Assembly (NCBI GenBank): GCA_035316885.1 | Contig: DATHII010000302.1 | Location: 1-10,020, forward strand | Direction: 5' to 3' | DNA from: DASRTE01 sp035316885 | Lineage (GTDB): Bacteria; Actinomycetota; Actinomycetes; Jiangellales; Jiangellaceae | DNA length: 10,020 nt | Shown: positions 5,851-10,020 of the stretch, piece after piece | How positions within the stretch are numbered: the stretch's first letter is position 1 | Layout of the letters: the number at the start of each line of letters is the position of its first letter | Notes under the pieces: model-generated | What the model was told of the DNA's origin: nothing | Database searches by the model: none | Seen by the model: only the letters and a program-made list of their open reading frames with translations | Position numbers and translations under genes: made by a program

Positions 5851-6192
5851 GTCGAGTCCGGCCACGATCACCGGAACGCCCGCGCCGCCCAGGTCACGAA
5901 CAGCGGCGATCCCCACCCGCTCGACCGATGTCTCGCCCGGCTCGCCGGACCCGTCGGCAGAGGTCACGACGGCCGCCGCCTCGAGGCCGGTCGCACCGCT
6001 GGAGACCGCCATCGCCACGGCGACCTCGAGCGCAGACAGCCGCAACGAGGGCAGCGAAACGGTCGCGGCGGCATACGTTCGGCCGTCGACGTCGCGCACG
6101 GCCGCGCCGTCGCCCCCGCCCGAGCGCGCGCGGGTCGCGCGGGCCAGCGTGACGATCTTCGCGTCTTCCGGGTCGACATACCCGTCGGTCAT
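5821..6192 (-). CDS. Cytidine-deaminase-like fold protein without zinc ligands (Rv2365c-type)
   Basis: 123 residues, found between corC and era in many actinobacteria (Rv2365c in M. tuberculosis). Annotation pipelines usually name it cytidine deaminase because of the fold. The sequence aligns in outline (N-terminal helix DPEDAKIVTLARATRAR, strand VRDVDGRTYAAATVSLPS, helix LSALEVAVAMAVSSGA, strand GLEAAAVVTS) but has neither the H/C-A-E nor the P-C-x-x-C zinc motif. There is no histidine or cysteine anywhere in the protein. It is therefore very unlikely to deaminate cytidine; its real role is unknown, and its constant position suggests a link to ribosome or rRNA maturation. The ATG at 6192 overlaps the CorC stop in an ATGA quartet, indicating translational coupling. 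Confidence 0.8.
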   Translation of the reverse strand: MTDGYVDPEDAKIVTLARATRARSGGGDGAAVRDVDGRTYAAATVSLPSLRLSALEVAVAMAVSSGATGLEAAAVVTSADGSGEPGETSVERVGIAAVRDLGGAGVPVIVAGLDGAVRLTLTT

Positions 6193-7508
6193 GCGGGCTC
6201 CCGCCGCCGGGCACCGCCGGGGTGAGCCGCGCCGCCAGACGCCGGGTCCGTGCGAGACGCGACGATCGTGGCGACCTGGTTGCGCCGGCCGGCCGGACCC
6301 TCGGCCACCAGTCGGAGCCCGCCGAACTCGACCTCGGCACCCGGGATCGGGACGCGGCCCAGCTGCTTGGCCATGAGACCGCCGACGCTGTCGACGTCGT
6401 CGTCGGACAGCTCGATGCCGAACAGATCGCCGAGGTCGTCGACGTGCAGCCGCGAACTCACCCGGACCGCGCCGTCCTCGAGCTTCTGGACCGTCACGCC
6501 CTCGGTGTCGTACTCGTCGGTGATCTCGCCGACGATCTCCTCGAGGATGTCCTCGATCGTGACGAGTCCGGCAGTGCCGCCGTACTCGTCGACGACCACG
6601 GCGACGTGGGTGCGCTGGGCCTGCATCTCGCGCAGCAGGTCGTCGACCGGTTTCGAGTCGGGAACATACAGCGCCGGGCGCAGCACGGAGTCGACCCGCT
6701 CGACCGACTCGGCGTCGCGGTTGTCGTAGAGTCGCCGCGCGACGTCCTTCAGGTAGGCGATGCCCACCACGTCGTCGAGGCCTCCCGATCCGACAACCGG
6801 GATCCGGCTGAAGCCGCTGCGCAACGCCAGCGACTGGAACTGGCGCAGCGTCTTGTGCGCCTCGATGTAGACGACGTCGGTGCGGGGCACCATGACCTCG
6901 CGGACGATCGTGTCGCCGAGTTCGAAGACCGAGTGGATCATCTCGCGCTCACCGGACTCGATGACGCTACCGGCCTCGGCGAGATCCACCAGCTCGCGTA
7001 GCTCGGCCTCGCTCGCGAACGGTCCCTCCCGGAATCCCTTGCCCGGTGTCAGCGCGTTGCCCAGCAGGATCAGCAGACGCGGCAGCGGACCCAACACCCG
7101 GGTCACCGGCAGCAGCGGGCCTGCCATGACCAGGGCGACGCGCTCCGCATGCTGGCGGCCCAGCGTGCGGGGCGCGACCCCGATGGCGACGAACGACACC
7201 ACGAGCATCGCGCCTGCGGCCACCAGGACCGAGACCCAGCCCGAGTCGAACCACCCCACGCACAGCACCGCGACGAGGACGACGGCCGTGATCTCGGCCG
7301 CGAGACGCAGCAGCAGTGCGGTGTTGAGCGCCGGCGCAGGATCCTCGACCAGTCTTCGCACCTGTGCCGCTCCGCGCCGCCCGGCGCTGACCAGGGCATC
7401 AGCCCTGGCCCTCGAGAACGTCGTGAACGCGGCATCGGCCATCGCCAGCAGCCCGGCCACGACGACGAGCAGTGCGGCACCGACGAGCATCGAGGCCGTA
7501 CCTGACAT
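6189..7508 (-). CDS. CNNM/CBS-domain transporter-like protein, CorC/HlyC family (labelled hemolysin in older annotations)
   Basis: 439-residue membrane protein in three parts. An N-terminal CNNM domain (about 1-170) has hydrophobic stretches (LVGAALLVVVAGLLAMADAAF; AEITAVVLVAVLCVG; VLVAAGAMLVVSFVAIG) and the APRTLGRQHAERVAL segment. A CBS pair follows (about 200-325): VREVMVPRTDVVYIEAHKT, then GFSRIPVVG and THVAVVVDEYGGTAGLVTIEDILEEIVGEI. The C-terminal CorC_HlyC domain (about 340-420) has VSSRLHVDDL and DSVGGLMAKQLGRVP. The family is tied to divalent-cation (Mg2+/Co2+) transport or resistance; the hemolysin name is historical. The ATG at 7508 shares its A with the ybeY stop (TGATG), with GGAGGAG 9 nt upstream; a GTG directly before it is the alternative. 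It sits between ybeY and the deaminase-like gene, as in M. tuberculosis Rv2366c. Confidence 0.93.
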   Translation of the reverse strand: MSGTASMLVGAALLVVVAGLLAMADAAFTTFSRARADALVSAGRRGAAQVRRLVEDPAPALNTALLLRLAAEITAVVLVAVLCVGWFDSGWVSVLVAAGAMLVVSFVAIGVAPRTLGRQHAERVALVMAGPLLPVTRVLGPLPRLLILLGNALTPGKGFREGPFASEAELRELVDLAEAGSVIESGEREMIHSVFELGDTIVREVMVPRTDVVYIEAHKTLRQFQSLALRSGFSRIPVVGSGGLDDVVGIAYLKDVARRLYDNRDAESVERVDSVLRPALYVPDSKPVDDLLREMQAQRTHVAVVVDEYGGTAGLVTIEDILEEIVGEITDEYDTEGVTVQKLEDGAVRVSSRLHVDDLGDLFGIELSDDDVDSVGGLMAKQLGRVPIPGAEVEFGGLRLVAEGPAGRRNQVATIVASRTDPASGGAAHPGGARRREPA

Positions 7509-7972
7509 CACCGTCGACTCCTCCGCCGGGCCTTCCAGTCATCGAGGAGCTGCTGCTGCAGGCCGAACATCTCCTTCTCCTCCTCAGGCTCGGCGTGGTC
7601 GTAGCCGAGGAGGTGGAGGATTCCGTGGGTCGTCAGCAGGTGGAGCTCGTCCTCCTGCGAGTGTCCCGCCTGCACGGCCTGGTGTCGCGCCACCTCGGGG
7701 CAGAGCACGACGTCGCCGAGCAACCCCGGCTCGGGATCCTCGGCGTCAGCAGTGGGGCGCAACTCGTCCATCGGGAAGGACAGCACGTCGGTCGGCCCGG
7801 GCTCGTCCATCCACTTCACGTGCAACTGCTCCATCGTGACGGGGTCGACGAGCAGGACCGCGAGTTCTGCCTGCGGGTGGATACGCATCCGGTCGAGCAC
7901 GAACCGGCACAGATCGGAGAGTTCCTTCTCGTCGAGCTCGGTCGCCGTCTCGTTGTTGACCTCGATGGTCAC
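7508..7972 (-). CDS. ybeY: rRNA maturation endoribonuclease YbeY
   Basis: 154 residues, normal for the UPF0054/YbeY family. It is a zinc-dependent endoribonuclease acting in 16S rRNA 3'-end maturation and 70S quality control. The metal motif HGILHLLGYDH (116-126) gives the His116/His120/His126 triad. The upstream conserved segments are also present: DVLSFPMDE (62-70), GLLGDVVLCPEVA (83-95) and a basic C-terminus. GTG at 7972 is the start and overlaps the phoH stop as GTGA. The close linkage with phoH upstream and era two genes on is the usual bacterial phoH-ybeY-era association of RNA-processing factors. Confidence 0.97.
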   Translation of the reverse strand: MTIEVNNETATELDEKELSDLCRFVLDRMRIHPQAELAVLLVDPVTMEQLHVKWMDEPGPTDVLSFPMDELRPTADAEDPEPGLLGDVVLCPEVARHQAVQAGHSQEDELHLLTTHGILHLLGYDHAEPEEEKEMFGLQQQLLDDWKARRRSRR

Positions 7973-9033
7973 GAATGCCCTCCGGAGCCGCGCCGCCGCT
8001 CGCCACGACGAGGGCCGCGGCCGGTGTCGCGGCCGCCCGGGCGTCCGGCGACCTGCTCGGCGTCGTACCGGGTGTACGCGTCGACGATCCGGCCCACCAG
8101 CCGGTGCCGGACGACGTCGTGGCTGGACAGGCGGCAGAAGTGGACGTCGTCGAGCCCGTCCAGGATGCCCTCGACGATCTTGAGGCCGCTGTCAGTACCA
8201 TTGGGGAGGTCGATCTGGGTGACGTCGCCGGTGACGACCATCCTTGACCCGAACCCGAGCCTGGTGAGGAACATCTTCATCTGCTCAGGCGAGGTGTTCT
8301 GCGCCTCGTCGAGGATGACGAAGGCGTCGTTGAGGGTTCGCCCGCGCATGTAGGCCAGCGGCGCCACCTCGATCGTGCCTTCGGTCATCAGCCGCGGGAT
8401 CGTCGCCGGATCCATCATGTCGTGCAGGGCGTCGTAGAGGGGGCGCAGGTACGGGTCGATCTTCTCCGAGAGGGTTCCCGGCAGGAATCCGAGCCGCTCA
8501 CCGGCCTCGACTGCCGGCCGGGTCAGCAGGATCCGCGTGACCTGCTTGGCCTGCAGCGCCTGGACGGCCTTGGCGACGGCGAGATAGGTCTTGCCGGTGC
8601 CGGCCGGCCCGATGGAGAAGACGATCGTGTGCTTGTCGATGGCGTCGACGTAGCGCTTCTGGTTCAGCGTCTTGGCCCGGATCGTCCGGCCGCGGTTGGA
8701 CAGGATGTTGGCGGTCAGCACGTCGGCGGGCCGTTCGGCGGTACGTGCCCGCAGCATCGCGACGGTGCGCTCGACGGCCTCCGGCGTCAGGCCCTGGCCG
8801 GTGCGGATCACGGCGACGAGTTCGTCGAGGGCACGTTCGGCCTCGGCGATGTCGCCGGGCTCGCCGGTCATGGTGATCTCGTTGCCGCGGACGAGGACGT
8901 CGACCCCGGGGTAGGACTCTTCGACGACGCGGAGAAGTTCGTCACCGGAGCCGAGCAAACTCACCATCGGCACGCTCGACGGGACGACGATCTTGTGCTG
9001 GGCCCGCTGAGGGGCCCCCTGGGTCTCGGCCAT
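7969..9033 (-). CDS. phoH: PhoH-family ATPase
   Basis: 354-residue cytosolic P-loop protein of the PhoH1 type, thought to be an RNA-acting ATPase working with YbeY. Walker A is GPAGTGKT (142-149) in VFSIGPAGTGKTYLAVAKAVQAL; Walker B is VILDEAQN (239-246). Typical motifs follow: RMVVTGDVTQIDLP and the RRPAVE-like LLTRPAVEAGERLGFLPG. The N-terminus (about 15-75) is KH-like in pattern (VSLLGSGDELLRVVEESYPGVDVLVRGNEI). The C-terminal 25 residues are a low-complexity Arg/Gly tail (GRPGGRDTGRGPRRGERRRG), a plausible disordered RNA-contacting tail. ATG at 9033 (MAETQG) is preferred; a GTG 30 codons upstream would overlap the HIT gene and adds a segment unlike the family. The SD is weak, and the gap to the HIT stop is 74 nt. 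Confidence 0.95.
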   Translation of the reverse strand: MAETQGAPQRAQHKIVVPSSVPMVSLLGSGDELLRVVEESYPGVDVLVRGNEITMTGEPGDIAEAERALDELVAVIRTGQGLTPEAVERTVAMLRARTAERPADVLTANILSNRGRTIRAKTLNQKRYVDAIDKHTIVFSIGPAGTGKTYLAVAKAVQALQAKQVTRILLTRPAVEAGERLGFLPGTLSEKIDPYLRPLYDALHDMMDPATIPRLMTEGTIEVAPLAYMRGRTLNDAFVILDEAQNTSPEQMKMFLTRLGFGSRMVVTGDVTQIDLPNGTDSGLKIVEGILDGLDDVHFCRLSSHDVVRHRLVGRIVDAYTRYDAEQVAGRPGGRDTGRGPRRGERRRGSGGHS

Positions 9034-9107
9034 GGTCGGCCTGACGGCCTGCTCGCGCCTGCCCTTCGGTCTCGGCGGTCGGACACTCCATGCTACCGGT
9101 GCCGCGC

Positions 9108-9464
9108 TCAGCCCGGCGGCCACCGCATGTCACGCCCCCCGAGCACGTGGCCGTGTGCGTGGAAGACCGATTGTCCGGCCCGTGCACCCGAGTTGAACAC
9201 CAGCCGGAACGCATCCAACCCCTCGTCCGACGCCACCGCAGCGGCCACCTGGATCAGTTCGACCATGACCTCGGGATCGGCCGTGGCGAGCTCTTCCACG
9301 TTGGCATGGTGGCCACGGGGAACGACGAGCACGTGGGTCGGCGCCTGCGGCGAGAGATCGCGAAACGCCAGGGCCCGATCGGACTCGTGCACGACCTCGG
9401 CCGGCACATCGCCCGCGACGATGCGGCAGAACAGGCAATCTGGCGATACGCTCACGCCCCGCAT
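9108..9464 (-). CDS. HIT-family (HINT-type) nucleotide-binding protein
   Basis: 118 residues, the normal size of bacterial HINT proteins, which hydrolyse AMP-conjugated phosphoramidates or related nucleotide conjugates. The zinc pair C10-x-x-C13 (DCLFCRIVAGDVPAEVV) opens the domain. SPQAPTHVLVVPRGHHANVEEL follows (38-59), and the histidine triad is at the end, HAHGHVLGG (H102, H104, H106). The chain ends with DMRWPPG, typical of the C-terminus of this family. ATG at 9464 is chosen; a GTG three codons later (9455) is an alternative, and neither has a strong SD. The gene heads the phoH-ybeY run and is divergent from the sigma-factor gene. Confidence 0.93.
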   Translation of the reverse strand: MRGVSVSPDCLFCRIVAGDVPAEVVHESDRALAFRDLSPQAPTHVLVVPRGHHANVEELATADPEVMVELIQVAAAVASDEGLDAFRLVFNSGARAGQSVFHAHGHVLGGRDMRWPPG

Positions 9465-9620
9465 CGTACGGGCCGCCACACGGCATCTACGGTGGAGCCG
9501 GTAAACCGGCGCACGGCATGGCGCGTCGATAGGTACGTGGATGTCGCCTGCCCTGTCACCATCGGTGCGCCGGCCCGGTTGGGTCGTGTCTCCGTGGTCG
9601 GCGCGTACGAAGGGTGGGCT
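9465..9620. promoter_or_regulatory. Divergent intergenic region between the HIT gene and the sigma-factor gene, with a GC-rich dyad
   Basis: 156 bp without a gene I can support. It must hold promoters in both directions. A 14-bp inverted repeat GCCGGT-AA-ACCGGC lies at 9497-9510, and TACGGT at 9488-9493 is a possible -10 on the plus strand. Neither is decisive. A plus-strand ORF starting at 9541 runs out of frame through the sigma-factor gene and is not believed. Confidence 0.35.
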
Positions 9621-10020
9621 GTGGACACTGGGTCCGACACCGGCCCGTTCTCGGCGATCGGCGACTCCGACGCCTCCGCCAGCAGCGAGGCCGACCGCCT
9701 GGTCAGCGAGCTCTACGCGGCCCACTACGCGGGTCTCGTCCGGTTGGCTGCACTGCTCCTGCGTGATCATGCCGTCGCCGAGGAGGCCGTTCAGGATGCA
9801 TTCGTGTCCCTGCACCGGCGGTGGCGACGGCTGCGCGACACCCGCAACGCCGCCGCGTACCTCCGCACGTCGGTCGTCCACAACACCAGGTCGATCCAGC
9901 GTCGCCGAGCGGTCGCGGCGAAGCATCCAGACGACGTGCTGCTGGACGCCCCCAGCGCAGAGAGCGGAGCCATGCGGGCGGCCTCAGGCCGCGCCGTAGT
10001 CGACGCGCTGCAACTGCTAC
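9621..10020 (+). CDS. SigE-type ECF sigma factor, sigma-70 family (3' end outside the window)
   Basis: 133 complete codons are visible, and the gene runs off the right edge. Region 2 is clear: LVSELYAAHYAGLVRLAALLLRD then HAVAEEAVQDAFVSLHRRWRRLRD (about 28-75), with the E-E-x-V-Q-D-A-F core, followed by AAAYLRTSVVHNTRSIQRRRAVA. This matches the SigE family of ECF sigma factors of actinomycetes, which usually have about 160-180 residues; the visible end (SGRAVVDALQLL) should be just entering region 4. Such factors direct RNA polymerase to stress or envelope regulons, and an anti-sigma gene often follows. GTG at 9621 is preferred because AAGGG lies 6-7 nt upstream; a GTG at 9594 is an in-frame alternative. 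Confidence 0.88.
   Translation, partial: MDTGSDTGPFSAIGDSDASASSEADRLVSELYAAHYAGLVRLAALLLRDHAVAEEAVQDAFVSLHRRWRRLRDTRNAAAYLRTSVVHNTRSIQRRRAVAAKHPDDVLLDAPSAESGAMRAASGRAVVDALQLL

Noticed and set aside
6880..8353. Long plus-strand ORFs opposite corC, ybeY and phoH
   Set aside because: Low-complexity Ser/Thr/Arg/Pro sequence without recognisable motifs, antisense to well-identified genes.
9541..9999. Plus-strand ORF of 152 codons at the right end
   Set aside because: It overlaps the sigma-factor frame, is Pro/Arg/Ser-rich and has no family pattern, while the other frame gives a clear sigma region 2.
1..10020. CRISPR array, tRNA/rRNA genes, insertion sequences or phage genes
   Set aside because: No repeat-spacer pattern, no cloverleaf-like segment, no transposase or phage protein motif was seen in any frame.

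Overview
High-GC DNA with strong third-position G/C bias, frequent GTG starts and a chain of overlapping stop/start codons. The genes and their order point to an actinomycete (Actinomycetota). I do not assign a genus.

Most of the window is minus strand. Reading leftwards from about 9.46 kb it runs: HIT-family protein, phoH, ybeY, a CorC/HlyC-type CNNM-CBS membrane protein, a cytidine-deaminase-like protein, era, a Uma2-family protein, a tiny leucine-rich leader peptide, leuA, and a metallo-beta-lactamase (MBL)-fold hydrolase whose frame is broken. The phoH-ybeY-corC-deaminase-era part is the conserved actinobacterial RNA-maturation and ribosome-assembly cluster: YbeY and Era act in rRNA maturation and 30S assembly. 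phoH, ybeY, corC and the deaminase-like gene overlap by a few bases each and are very probably one translationally coupled operon.

Two pieces interrupt this order. Between the deaminase-like gene and era, on the opposite strand, sits a two-gene cassette: a Gdx/SugE-type small multidrug resistance (SMR) transporter followed by a TetR regulator. Just upstream is a perfect 18-bp palindrome over the best -10 candidate, a likely autoregulatory operator. A long inverted repeat spans the convergent 3' ends of the tetR and deaminase-like genes and may terminate transcription in both directions. A lone Uma2-family gene lies between era and leuA.

Upstream of leuA is a 15-codon ORF with four consecutive leucine codons (MRPVELLLLCRGGAS), probably a leuA leader peptide controlling leucine synthesis by attenuation. 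Its leucine codons are exactly complementary to the leuA Shine-Dalgarno (SD) sequence, which suggests a simple translational switch.

At the edges, the left end holds the 3' part of a plus-strand membrane protein (DUF4386-like), and the right end the 5' part of a plus-strand SigE-type ECF sigma factor, divergent from the HIT gene. I see no tRNA, rRNA, CRISPR array, transposase or prophage gene. The most notable features are the leuA leader, the palindromic operator with its SMR/TetR cassette, and the frameshifted MBL hydrolase.
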